A stretch of 64,000 nucleotides of DNA from assembly GCA_021018995.1 (NCBI GenBank), contig CM037587.1, positions 62,966,104 to 63,030,103 of the forward strand, read 5' to 3'. The translations under genes and the position numbers were made by a program. Positions 1-10,090 of the stretch are shown here, in pieces. Position 1 is the stretch's first letter. Each line of letters opens with the position of its first letter. Below the pieces are notes generated by a model, which had not been told where the DNA came from, did not search any database, and saw only the letters and a program-made list of their open reading frames with translations. This DNA comes from Chloranthus sessilifolius (taxonomy: Eukaryota > Streptophyta > Magnoliopsida > Chloranthales > Chloranthaceae).

Positions 1-1
1 A

Positions 2-2176
2 TACCCTGAGAAGCTCTCAGGAACTCGTCCTATTTGGGAGGAAAGTAGCTGTGATGACATGTGTCAGATTGGTGACAAAGATGGTCTAGAGATTGATGGT
101 TCAGCAATACACAATTCAACTGGAATGTTAGACCCCTTTAAGGTATTGTTTTACTAACCCTACACATGAATTTTTCCCCGTCAACCGTAAGGACCTATTG
201 GGTTTTGTTGCTAAGAAGAACAAGGATGTCGTTTAGCTAACCAGAGGTTACTATGAATTTATTTGTAGAGTTTTAATCCCATGTCCGAACCCTTTGACGG
301 TTGGCCAAGCAAGTTTGATGAAAGTCCAACACAAGGAATGAATTTGGAGGACTGCAGTGAATCAGTTAGCGGTGCTGCAGCCATTAGCTCTGGAACATCT
401 GGAAAGAAAGGAGAGGCTGATTTCACGTTTCCTTGTGGGCCTCCAACATGTGAGGATGATGAGGAACTTACGGAGTCAAAAATTAGAGCCTTCTTGGATG
501 AGAAGGTATGAGTGTTCTTATTTATTTATTTATTTTTGACGAGCGCTAGAGCTTCATTTTCTGTTGTATATGAATGGTGATCCAATACGGCATTGCACCA
601 TCTATGCTGCTTCTCTAACATGTCTACTATGCCATAAATGAAAATTTGAAAACTTCTGAATTGTTTCAAAGCCCAATTAAAGAGTAAACAACTATTATTC
701 CAGGCCTTGGAACTGACGAAGCTGCAGTCACCTCTTTATGAGGAGTTCTACACCTTAAATGCTACTGGTTCTTCAGGTGTTGGAATATATGATGAAACAA
801 ATTATATCAGGTTACCTCCCAAAAGCAGGTCATCGCCTAGCAGAGCAGTAACTGGAACATCAACCAGTCCACTCGATGCTGCAAATGCTACGAGCCCTGT
901 GAGTTGTTGCAGGCGAGTCTCTAATACTGGCAGTGTTCTCAGCTCAAACGTGAGAGAGGTTCCTTCACCTCAGCTTAAAGAAGCAACCACGTCTATTCTA
1001 GAAGATGCTCAGCAAGAACCAAGCAGCCCAAGGTTTGTTGGAGGAAATATATATTTTTTTCTTAATAGAAGAATACTTGTATCTGGGATTTGGTAGAAAG
1101 TGGATTAATACCACCCAATTAAGTGATCTTAGTGCTCAGGTCCTGAGACTTGATGCCCTATCATCTGATCTTTTAGAGGCGGGTTGAGTTCAGCTTAACA
1201 TGTTGTTTTCTATTTGCTTGAATTTACAGTATATAAAATTCTGTACACCAGATTCTTGCCCTTTTCAAATGGGTAATCTGTTTTAGGGCCAGTTGGGACA
1301 GAAAATCGAGGTAGATTAGATTAATGATGCTGCTCCTTAAGTAAAAATATTAAAAGTAGGTTATCAAAAAAACTAAAATAAAATAAAATTAAAAGTTGGC
1401 TATCCTATACTATTCACGGTGAACAATTTGGCCCAAATCATGATCAGTCTTATTTTTGATACGTATCATATATATTGGTTTTCTCGGCTACCAGGTCGAT
1501 ACATTGAATGTATCGATGTAACACCTATACATTGGTATGCATTGTCTAAAACCGATACTATCGTCCGCTTTTTGAGCTGGCAGATACGTACCAGAAAACC
1601 GGGATTTTGAACCTTGCTCGGAACGACTATGATCATCAGGTGGGGCAAATTGTTCAAGAGAATTAACAAGGATAGCCCTGCCTGTGATTATTTTAAATTT
1701 GGGGCAGCACCATTAATCTAATCTGATGAGGATTTATTTTTGTCCAAACTGGCCCTTTGATCATGCCCTTACATCTGTGTCAAAAATTGTCCTTACCTCT
1801 GTTTTAGATTATCTGTTTGAAATGGATAATCTGTGTTGGGTTTACTTTGCCATCTTACATCTGACTACATCTGAACGCTAAAACATGGATGCAGTGTGAG
1901 CTGTTCTGAGAGGGAGCGGAAGTGGAAAGAAGAGCTGGATCAAGAGCTTGAGAGGAAGCGAGGTGATCCCTAGTTAAACCCCATTTGTTTTACACTCTTA
2001 TCAGTTATGATTTTTTTTTCCTTTTGTGGAAACCTGATTGTGATGGAATTGTTTGTGCAGAAATGAAGCGCTTGGAAATGATGCGGCAGCCAGGTGTTGT
2101 TGGGAAAACATCTTCGCCAAAGGATAGAGCTTTCAATAAGAGAGATCGGTTGCGATTTGCATCCCCAGGAAAATAA
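2..2176 (+). CDS. Host gene, last five exons, unrecognised protein (partial at 5' end)
   Basis: Five exons stay in one frame across GT-AG introns: 2-142, 269-505, 704-1032, 1895-1962 and 2061-2176. Together they give roughly 296 C-terminal residues; the start lies left of the window. The protein is hydrophilic, with no membrane segment. In order there is an acidic, Ser-rich stretch; a likely helix (LTESKIRAFLDEKALELTKL) spanning the junction of exons two and three; a long Ser/Pro/Thr-rich region; a highly charged helix (RERKWKEELDQELERKR) in the two last exons; and a basic tail ending RLRFASPGK. The intron phases fit (0, 0, 2, 1), which supports the exon calls. I do not recognise the family; the helix and disordered composition would suit a cytoskeletal or scaffold protein, but that is only a guess. 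It is the only convincing host gene here. The 862-bp fourth intron holds a MITE. Confidence 0.72.
1285..1756. repeat. Foldback MITE inside the fourth intron of the host gene
   Basis: The ends are inverted repeats: AGGGCCAGTTGGGACA on the left matches the reverse complement of TGTCCAAACTGGCCCT on the right. The pairing continues inward through a GATTAGATTAATG block and a GGCTATCC...GAACAATTTG block (1398-1435 against about 1640-1677). The roughly 180-bp core is AT-rich and contains palindromic CGATAC/GTATCG pieces. There is no coding capacity. I could not find a clean target duplication, so the superfamily is open; the length and inverted structure fit a MITE. Confidence 0.7.
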
Positions 2177-2742
2177 ATGCAAGAATTTGTTTCCTGTTGA
2201 GGGGTATTACTGTATCAGGCAATTTTGGCGACTAGTCTAAAAAATGTATAGTGGTTGGTCATCCATCCCTCCATGAACTCTGTTAGCAGGCAATGCAGTT
2301 TCTCGTGGGTCAGCATGTCTATGAAACATGGTTGGAGATTTCAGTGGTTGGTCATCCCTCAATAACCAAGCTGAGCCTGTGGGGTAAGGCAGATTGGTTA
2401 TTGGCACAATATGAAGAATAAATGCAAGAAGAGCAGATGAAACTTTCAGTTGGTTTGGTTACAAGGTGTGGTGGTGGTCTGATCATCCTCCTACCTTGGC
2501 CTCACGGTCGCAGAAGCACGCTCACTGTTCCATTCACACTGGTTTCCTTTGTTTAGCTTGAGAGGAGTGGTTTTTATGAATCGATGTATTTGTTTTATGT
2601 AGATAAAATAGTATTATGTATGAGATGGCGCCGAATTGCATTGTATTTGGGTATATGGAGCAACATTGTATCGAATGGTGATGTTTGATTATGGTAAAAA
2701 CATGTGAAATTGTGTTGAAATTTGGAAAAACAGTTGAATAAA
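2177..2742 (+). other. Probable 3' UTR of the host gene
   Basis: Non-coding sequence follows the host stop codon. AATAAA occurs near 2415 and at 2737-2742, so the transcript probably ends near one of these. The phrase AGTGGTTGGTCATCC occurs twice, near 2250 and 2345, as a small local duplication. UTR status is inferred from position only. Confidence 0.5.
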
Positions 2743-3191
2743 GCACAGCTTATTATTTGAATTGCAAAACATTGATTTTACCAAATATTAAAAATGAAAA
2801 ATATAGAAAAAAAGGTTATAGAATGTAGTGCAATTTTGAGAAGCATTTAAGGAATCCAAAGTCTTAAGATGAAGTGCTTGCACAGTTCAGAATCTCAGAA
2901 TATGCATTTAGCATAATCATTTATTAACCTACCAAAGAATCAGAGAATCGGCTATGAAGTCCGTTTCCTACATCATCGAACCGGATTATGGTGTGATGAT
3001 GTGCCGCTGTTACAGAGGAAGGAGCTGTGGTGTGATGATGTGCCACTATTAAAGCCTTGTTCAATTGGGTATTGATGAAAATGCCAAGGTAGGGCAGATG
3101 GGTTTCTTTCCAGTGCCTAGCAGTATCACGAGAAGAATGGAACAAGTACGGGAAATGGTGAGAAACATCCACAATCCTAAGGGTCGTTACT
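2743..3191. other. Intergenic, no gene seen
   Basis: There is no convincing coding frame. A 17-bp phrase, TGGTGTGATGATGTGCC, occurs twice about 40 bp apart (near 2988 and 3029), a small tandem-type duplication. Nothing else is recognisable. Confidence 0.5.
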
Positions 3192-3569
3192 TACCTCTAC
3201 TATACGCCTACCTTTGAAACCTATTGACTCGTCAGAGATCGTTTTTTACCCCATTTTTGACACAATGGATCTGGAGATCATGGCGCACCTATCAGACTGT
3301 CAAAGTTTTGATTCTAGGTGGCACAGATCCCAAAAAGTAGCCCTAAACTCACATGTCATGCATCGCGCTGAAACATGAGTTTATTGCTTCATTTTGATAT
3401 TTGTACCACATGGAATCAAAATCTTCATCGTCTGATAAGTTCGCCATGATCTCAAGATCCATCGCGTCTAAGATTGGGGTGAAAAATGATCTTCATCGTC
3501 TGATTTCAAGCAGTTAATGGGCTTTAGCGTAGCCACCCACCAATAACCCCGTGGCCTCAAATAGAGGTA
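3192..3569. repeat. Foldback MITE, family M, copy 1
   Basis: Terminal inverted repeats begin TACCTCTA and are imperfect. Inside them a longer arm, GATCATGGCGCACCTATCAG (left, about 3276-3295), pairs with its near reverse complement on the right (about 3438-3457). The same arm occurs in copies 2 and 3 within the next 2 kb, so this is a real family. No coding capacity is visible. Confidence 0.7.
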
Positions 3570-3977
3570 TACTTCCTAGAATTGATTTATCAACTACCGA
3601 ATTAGAAGGAAGATGGAACACCGTCGATCATGAAATTGGCCTTTTCTATCTGCGATATCGGACATCTGGGCGGAGCGAAATTGAAGAATTTTGACAACTC
3701 GTCATGCCAACTTTCCCAATGACGATAATGCCCATCTGAAAAAAAAAAACAAATGAAAAGGTGTGTATCCAACGTCCAAACCCTGGACAGTGGCGCAAAA
3801 TTTTAAAGCACCAAATTTAAGCAGATGAAAAACTTTAATTTGAGATCAGATGCCACGTGACTGATCTCTCGAAAACAAGTAGTGTTTTGGGATCACGAAC
3901 CAAGTGGCATGTGATCCCAGATCCCACATCCGAACACGCAGATCAGACAGTGTAACTCGAATGCATGTTCCTATATA
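3570..3977. other. Intergenic, no gene seen
   Basis: AT-rich sequence with no supported frame. Short inverted phrases such as GGGATCA...TGATCCC (near 3890-3920) suggest further decayed foldback DNA, but I cannot set its borders. Confidence 0.4.
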
Positions 3978-4290
3978 GGAAAAGGGATTTGTCCTCCGGT
4001 CACTGTCCTCCAACCTTTCACGTGGAGCTCTACGTGACACTCAAAATATTTGTTCGAAGCCACGTGGACCTTGAGTGCATTTGCTTAAATCATCTTTAAA
4101 AAAAAATAAATTAAAAACTCATCGCCACTGTGTATTTTTTGAATCGTGAAATATAGACCAATGAAAACCGTCAAACTTGACTTGTCAGTTTAATTTTTTT
4201 TTTTAATATTGATCTAAACTGTCCACCTGTGCTCCACGTGGATCTTGGAGGATGGTCACCGTCCTCTATTGGAGGACCTAACCGGCTCCC
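3978..4290. repeat. MITE inserted in TA-rich DNA, second type
   Basis: The left end (TCCTCCGGTCACTGTCCTCC, then CACGTGGAGC) is inverted at the right end, which reads GCTCCACGTGG, then GGAGGATGGTCACCGTCCTC, ending GGCTCCC. Both sides abut TATATA sequence, as expected for an element that targets TA. It is non-coding. A Tc1/mariner (Stowaway-like) origin is a guess from the TA context only. Confidence 0.6.
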
Positions 4291-4351
4291 ATATATATAT
4301 ATATATATTGGAGGATGGTCACCGTCCTCTATTGGAGGACCTAACCGGTTC

Positions 4352-4370
<19 letters not shown>
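4245..4370 (+). repeat. 63-bp tandem duplication of a MITE end
   Basis: The unit starting TTGGAGGATGGTCACC at 4245 recurs at 4308 with one or two differences. Each copy ends in CCCATATATA. The second copy runs straight into the long (AT)n tract, so the duplication probably arose by slippage or unequal exchange through flanking TA repeats. Confidence 0.85.

Positions 4371-4413
<43 letters not shown>
4354..4413. repeat. (AT)n microsatellite, about 30 units
   Basis: Uninterrupted AT dinucleotides directly after the duplicated MITE end. Any reading frame across it is only the Tyr-Ile translation of the repeat. Confidence 0.98.
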
Positions 4414-4415
<2 letters not shown>

Positions 4416-4749
4416 AAAAATGATTCTCTCATTCCAGTCATGGGGCATAAGCTTATAGCGCGAGTTGTGAGTAATTGCACTCCACATTAACTGCTTTTGA
4501 AAAGTCTAAAGCAACTGTTGCAACCAATCACCACTTGAGTCATGGGCTTTATACTTGTGGCACAGGTGAGAGAACCGTTAATATATATCGTACTTACATA
4601 TACAAGAGAAAGGAATTCAAAATTTGGTAAGGTGCAAGTTAGTAAAACTCATGCTTATTGTAGCAAAATCTCAAACTATGCACACTTTATTAATACGCAA
4701 CAAAGCGTGATTATCAAAATCCCAAATGATAAAGACTTCATTTTGGTTG
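4414..4749. other. Intergenic, no gene seen
   Basis: AT-rich sequence without recognisable domains. A frame of about 110 codons starting near 4542 has no family likeness and runs into MITE copy 2, so it is not taken as a gene. Confidence 0.4.
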
Positions 4750-5147
4750 GGGTACCTCTGTTTGCACCCACACATTCTTTGAAAGCGGCCATACATTCTC
4801 TGAAAGCGCCCACGTACCAAACCCCTTCAAAATCATTGATTGCTTTGGATCAGATGATGGGGCGATATTCCACACAATAAATCTTGAGATCATGGCTCAC
4901 CTATCAGACCGTCATTTTTTACTCTATATGTCATAGATCCCAAAACAAATGACCCTTGAATCATATGATACACATCATGCTCAAACGTGAATTTAGGGTC
5001 ATTTTTTGAGAATCTGTGACACATGAAATCAATCAATGACCGTCTGATAGATGAGACATGATCTCAAGATGCAATTTGTGGAATATCGGGGTGAAACATG
5101 GAATGTGGGCGCTTTCAGAGAATGAGTGGGTGCAAACAGAGGTACCC
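4750..5147. repeat. Foldback MITE, family M, copy 2
   Basis: This copy has the best-kept ends: GGTACCTCTGTTTGCACCCA at the left and its reverse complement at the right (about 5128-5147), extended inward by TCTGAAAGCGCCCAC. The inner arm, CTTGAGATCATGGCTCACC, matches copies 1 and 3. No coding capacity and no certain target duplication. Confidence 0.8.
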
Positions 5148-5267
5148 ATCAATTTATTATAAAAATGAAATTATTTCTTTTTTGTAAGGAATCATATAAA
5201 CATATAATAATATCAATAATAAATAAAAATAAGGGAGGATTATTCATACCCATCTTTCCAAAATACA

Positions 5268-5532
5268 TGCCCTTTCACACGAAAAAACTGCCTTGAATCA
5301 AATGATGGAGATCATTTTTCGCCCTAATATTCCGTATAATAGATCTTGAGATAATGCTGCACCTATCAGACGGTTAGATAATTATTCCACGTGACACACA
5401 TCCCCAAAAGTGACCGTCATACATGTGTGCCATGATCTCAAGATCTATTTTGTGGAAGATTGGGACGAAAAATGATCTCCATCGTCTAATTCAAGGTAGC
5501 CAATGTTTTTGTCTCGCGAAAGAGTGCTCTTC
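5268..5532. repeat. Foldback MITE, family M, copy 3 (diverged)
   Basis: AGATCTTGAGATAATGCTGC on the left pairs with CATGATCTCAAGATCT on the right, the same arm as in copies 1 and 2. The outer ends (CCCTTTCACACGAAAA and TCTCGCGAAAGAGTGC) are less well matched, so the borders are approximate. Confidence 0.6.
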
Positions 5533-5953
5533 ATAGGAAAAACAAGTGCAAATAACTTCACCCTAAAAATAATTAATTATTCAAAACTACAGTAGAGATG
5601 CTTTTCATGTCAGTAATGTCACACAACCTTTCATTTAATTCATGGGTATTCAAACCAAGTGAATTAGCTTCAAGCATATGCATCTTGCTTACGGTTTGTC
5701 GCTTTAAATCGTATTGTCTTCATCTTATAGGCTTCAATCGTATGCATTTTACTTGAGCTTGAGTTACATTTTTTTTGTCTGTTCAGAATGGTATGCAAAG
5801 ACATAATAGATCTATTTTGACCATTTGTGTCAAAATAGACATAATAGATATATTGAGAAGGAAACTATCTAATAAAAGAGATTTTTTTTAATATAATAAG
5901 TGCTAATTAATTCATTGATGCATGTGAGCACCCAACACTTATTTGGTGCTCAA
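5533..5953. other. Intergenic, no gene seen
   Basis: AT-rich DNA with no supported frame. It ends at the target duplication of the SINE. Confidence 0.4.
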
Positions 5954-6168
5954 CAATATCCGTGCACCGATTGAGCAATAGCTCAACTGGTATCCTCTTC
6001 CCTTGCGGATCTAATCCGCAGGCCTGCTCCCGCCTTTTGTATGGGTCTCCTCCCAATGTGCTAGGCTAATAGTGGATCCTCAATGCATGCAAGTTTGCAC
6101 AAACACTACATTAGGGCTATCTATGAGGTATGACATCCCAAAAAAATAAAAAAATCAATATCAGTGCA
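5954..6168 (+). mobile_element. tRNA-derived SINE with target-site duplications
   Basis: A body of about 190 bp (5967-6155) is flanked by 13-bp direct repeats with one mismatch: CAATATCCGTGCA at 5954-5966 and CAATATCAGTGCA at 6156-6168. The head contains a pol III A-box-like TAGCTCAACTGG and, a little downstream, GGATCTAATCC, which resembles a B box (GGTTCGANTCC). The 3' end is an A-rich tail, AAAAAAATAAAAAAA. Head, tail and duplications together make a SINE likely. The spacing between the two boxes is shorter than in a tRNA, so this may be a shuffled or internally deleted head. Confidence 0.68.
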
Positions 6169-6343
6169 ACCCAATTGCAGCTCTGTTATCTATGAGTTGG
6201 TATTTAGTGCGCGAACTAATGCACCTATGATAAAATTGTACTTTAATAAATTAAATATATGAAAGTTTAAATAGGAGTTCGCCCAAAATGAAACATAAAA
6301 AATATTTTTAAAATTTGCATTGTAGCATTTTTTCTCCAAATAA

Positions 6344-6380
6344 ACGGCTCTCATGTGCATCGCACATTTGAGATCCACTA

Positions 6381-6444
<64 letters not shown>

Positions 6445-6484
6445 TAGTGCTAGTGGATCCCGCACGTGTGATGCACATGAGAGT
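6344..6484. repeat. Palindrome with (AT)n at its centre
   Basis: CTCTCATGTGCATC at about 6349-6362 pairs with GATGCACATGAGAG at about 6470-6483, followed inward by GGATCCACTAG and ACTAGTG arms. The centre is about 28 AT units (6386-6441). It looks like a small foldback element whose centre has expanded, or a MITE nested in AT repeats. Tyr-Ile-rich frames on both strands are translations of the repeat. Confidence 0.8.
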
Positions 6485-6531
6485 CGGGGATATGCGCCCG
6501 AGCATAGAGAAGTCTTTGCGCCTATAAAGGT

Positions 6532-7680
6532 TCATTCGAGGACTTTCTTATCGTAAGCCCTGACCACTCTCCTCTGATATACCTGAGCGTGATCAGTTGT
6601 CCTTAAATGTGTTTCATCGAGTTGCTCTAGCTGCGTGAATAGGGAAATTCTCCTCTCGTCTAAGGATAGCTCATCATCGAGTTGAATGCGTAAAGACGGT
6701 ACTTGTATCTCATATGGTAAAACTGCCTCCATCCTATAGGTAAGGAGGTAGGGAGTTTGGCTAGTTGTCGTACGAATATAGGTCCTATAGGCTCAAAGTG
6801 CTTCGGATAGTCGTTCAGGCTAGTCGACTCCATTGCTTGCTTCTACTGTGCGTTTTAAGATTCGGATTAGCGTTTTGTTCGTAGCTTCGATTGCCTTGAG
6901 CGTAGAACAGTGATGAGTGGCGTAGATCGATGCCGTACTTCTTGCATAGCTTTTTCGTCTTCGTGGTGAACTGTGGTCCATTGTCGGTAACAAACATCCT
7001 AGGTACTCCAAATTTGGTGATGATATTCCGAATGATAAATCTCACGAGTGTTGAAGCAGTGATTCTGACATAGGATCCAACTTCTACCCATTTGGTGTAG
7101 TATTAGGTCGCTCTGAGTATGAATGCGTGCTTGTGAGTGTTCCCAACTGTGTCAGTGAAAGGGCCAATGACGTCGAAGGCTCACATCAAGAATGGTCATG
7201 GCGAAGTCATAGTATTTAATGCAACTGAGGGAGCTTTAATGAGTGGGGTGTGTTCTTGGCATTGCTTGCAGGATTCTTGGATGATGTATTGTCTTTCGGC
7301 GGTAATGACGCATTGTAGTAGTACTCCTTTGGTGAAGGCTTTTTTGTATAATGTTTCGCCGAGTATGCAGAATCGGGCACATCGGTTCCTTATAGTCTTC
7401 CGTTCGATCTTCGTGGAATGTGGGGGGACATGTTGATATTTCAAGAAATTTTAGATATCAAAGTACAATGGTTGTCCATCGTCGGTTGGTGATTTTTCGA
7501 ATCTAAACATAGCGACTTCGGTTTCTGTCTTGTCATATTTTTCCAGGGAAATTACTCTTTTTGGTCCTGTACTTGTGGGGAGGATGGGTAATTCTCTTTT
7601 GACGGTCCATGCTACCTCGTGGGTGGGTACTGTCAACTTTTCAATGAAGATCTTGATATTTTGTCCGACAGGTATTTGGA
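6532..7680 (-). pseudogene. F1 integrase region
   Basis: Broken integrase segment. The core block ITKFGVPRMFVTDNGPQFT is clear near 6960-7030, and a C-terminal block (MEAVLPYEIQVPSLRIQLD) typical of Tat-lineage elements lies near 6675-6732. An upstream stretch around 7200-7440 reads like the zinc-binding N-terminal part (CVITAERQYIIQESCKQC). Function is lost. The assignment rests on family likeness. Confidence 0.82.
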
Positions 7681-8070
7681 TGATTGAAGCTAGCGTGGCT
7701 AAGGAATCTGCGAGCTCATTTTCTAATCTAGGGATGTGCATGAAAGAGATTGTTTCAAATTTATTTGCTAAATATTGAGCAGTTTCTAGGTATGCCATTA
7801 GTTTCATTTCCTTAGTTTTTCATTCTCTTATGACTTGTGAAATTACTAGTTTGGAGTCACCGATGATTTTTAATTGTTTAACTCCTAATTGTAATACTGC
7901 TCGTAGCCTTGCTATAAAAGCTTCGTATTCTGCAACATTATTAGTGACATGAAAATCTAGTTGAAAAGCTCTAGGTATGACAACTCCTTCTGGGCTCAGA
8001 GGACTATCCCAATGCCTTTTCCTTTATGATTTAGAGCGTCGTCAAAATAGAGGGTCCATGAGGTCTTATC
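7681..8070 (-). pseudogene. F1 archaeal-type RNase H region (Tat hallmark)
   Basis: This stretch between RNase H and integrase resembles the second, archaeal-type RNase H of Tat elements: WTLYFDDALNHKGKGIGIVL at its start, then FHVTNNVAEYEA and a KIIGDSKLVISQV block. A further piece, ETAQYLANKFETISFMHI with ENELADSLATLASI, continues just below 7800. Its presence sets the lineage. Fossil. Confidence 0.75.
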
Positions 8071-8684
8071 GGGCTCTTTGTTATGAATCTTGAATAGGTC
8101 TTCATCGGAAAAATCTGCGTGTATAGGTTCATTACTCAGGAGTGGGAGGTTTGCTAGATAATCAGTGATGGCTTGTCCTTTGATCGACTTCTGTGCGACA
8201 TAAGTGTCATCGAATTCTTGTAATAGCATGTGCCTGCGAGCGATCTTTCCTGATGTTGCAGGCTTTTTGAATACATGCTTTAGAGGGTCCATTCGGGTTA
8301 GTACTAGTTTTTATGTGCTTCAAAGTAGTGTCGCAATTTGGTCGAGGCCCACACCAATGTGAGGCAAGTCTTCTCCATCGGAGTATATTTTCATTCGTAT
8401 TCGTCCATCATCCTGCTGAGGTAGTAGATAGCTTTCTCTCTCTTGCCGTCTTTTGCGTATTGTCACAAAATTACTCTTATTGCTTTGTCGTTCGCTGAGA
8501 GGTATAAAATTAGGGGTTTTTCAGGGACAGGTGGCGACAGTATAGGTGGGTTAAGGAGGTATTTCTTGATATTGTCAAAGGTTTGCTGACACTGGTCATC
8601 TTAATTGAATTCAGCTCCTCCTTTAAGTAGCCTGTAGAAAGGATCACATCTGTCTGAATGCTGGGAGGTAAATCTCCTGATGAA
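8071..8684 (-). pseudogene. F1 RNase H region
   Basis: The block NPLK-like MDPLKHVFKKPATSGKIAR, then SIKGQAITDYLANLP, is the usual end of the first RNase H in Tat elements. The stretch up to the RT is more decayed. Fossil. Confidence 0.75.
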
Positions 8685-9860
8685 TTATAATCTTCCTATT
8701 AGGCCTCGTAATTCTTTGATATTACTCGAAGGCGGCATCTCGAGGATGGCCTTAATTTTTGCGGGGTCAACCTTGATCCCTCGCTTGCTAACTATAAAAT
8801 CAAGTAATTTCCCTAAGGTGACTCCAAAAACGCATTTCTTTGAGTTCATTTTTAGCTGATACTTCTTAGCTCTCTGTAAAACTAGTTGGAGGGCTTCAAC
8901 ATTCCCTACTTGCGTTTGCGACTTCACTAATATGCCATCAACGTAGACTTCTACACACTTATGCATAATATCGTGGAACATAGTCATCATAGCTCGTTAA
9001 TACGTGGCTCCTGCATTTTTGAGCCCAAAAGGCATGACAATGTAACAGTATGTTCCCCATGGTGTGGTGAAAGAAATCTTCTCTTGGTTGGACTCTGTTA
9101 ATTTGATCTGATTATATCCAGAGAAGCCGTCCATAAAGGATAGCATCTCATGTCCAGCGGTATTGTCAACTAGAGTGTCAATGTGTGGGAGTGGGAAGTT
9201 GTCTTTTGGGCACGCCTGGTTGAGATTTCGGGAGTCAATGCAAACTCGTACTCTGCCATCTTTCTTGGTAATGAGTATTATATTGGCGACCCACTTAGGG
9301 TAAAAAATGACTCGAATAAATTTGGCTTTGTGTAACTTGTCGACTTCTTCTTTGATTTGGAGGGCAATTTCTGGGAGCATCCTAAGGAGTTTTTGCTTAG
9401 CAGGCTTTGTGTCGGGTTCTAAGATAAGACGATGTCCTATTAAACTAGGGTCTAGATCGGGCATATCTTCATAGGACCATGCGAAGGAATCGAGGTGTTC
9501 TTGCAAGACTTGTGTAATTTGTTGGCGTTCCTTGGGATTGAGTGTTGCACTAATCAACAGCTTTTTAGGTTTCTCTTTAGTGTCAAAATTAAGTTCTTCG
9601 GTGAGTTCTGCGACAGCTTGGGTTTGTTCATCGAAACGCTTGATAACCCGTTGGAAGTCTAGTGTCTCCTCAGCAACTAGTGCTCTTTCTTCATCCTTGG
9701 TAAGTTCGTATACTGCGAAGTTACTATACTGGGGATTTGAATTTGCGAAAGGTAACCCTTCATCGGCATAATTTATAATCGAGAGATCTTTGGTAAGGTA
9801 AAGGTCAAGGTTATTGATCCTTCTCTCGAAGTCACGAAGTATCTCATCTGGTATGATCAC
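8685..9860 (-). pseudogene. F1 reverse transcriptase region
   Basis: Clear Ty3/gypsy RT blocks on the minus strand: VANIILITKKDGRVRVCIDS, NLNQACPKDNFPLPHIDTLV, MLSFMDGFSGYNQIKL, then MPFGLKNAGATY. The fingers and palm regions are complete enough for confident assignment. The preceding DSFAWSYEDMPDLDPSLIGH is the typical Tat lead-in to RT. Fossil. Confidence 0.92.
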
Positions 9861-9959
9861 TGGCTTCTTGTCTAGCCGGGACGCTTTACATTCCTGTGTG
9901 AAGAATGAGATAGAAATCTTAGGAGAAGAGTCTCCTTGTTGGCCACAAATCTGGTTAGG

Positions 9960-10090
9960 GATGAAGGGTTCCCTTTCTTTTCCAAGGTTTTCTATTTTTT
10001 TTGGATTTTATATTTTTGAATTTTTAGGATTTTCTATTTTTTTTTTAATTTTTTTTGATTTTTGATAATAAATATGATACAGGGTCGATC
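9960..10090 (-). other. F1 A-rich spacer between protease and RT
   Basis: On the minus strand this is a run of A-rich sequence (AAAAATCAAAAAAAATT and similar) just upstream of the RT lead-in. A matching A-rich spacer sits at the equivalent place in F2 (38615-38715). Ogre-type elements are known to carry an intron or spacer between their gag-protease and RT parts. Confidence 0.6.

Noticed and set aside
5980-6020. A functional tRNA gene
   Set aside because: Box spacing is too short and no cloverleaf closes; the A-rich tail and flanking direct repeats show a SINE.
4229-6556. Reading frames rich in Tyr-Ile around 4229-4490 and 6190-6556
   Set aside because: They are translations of (AT)n microsatellites and palindromic arms, with no independent support.
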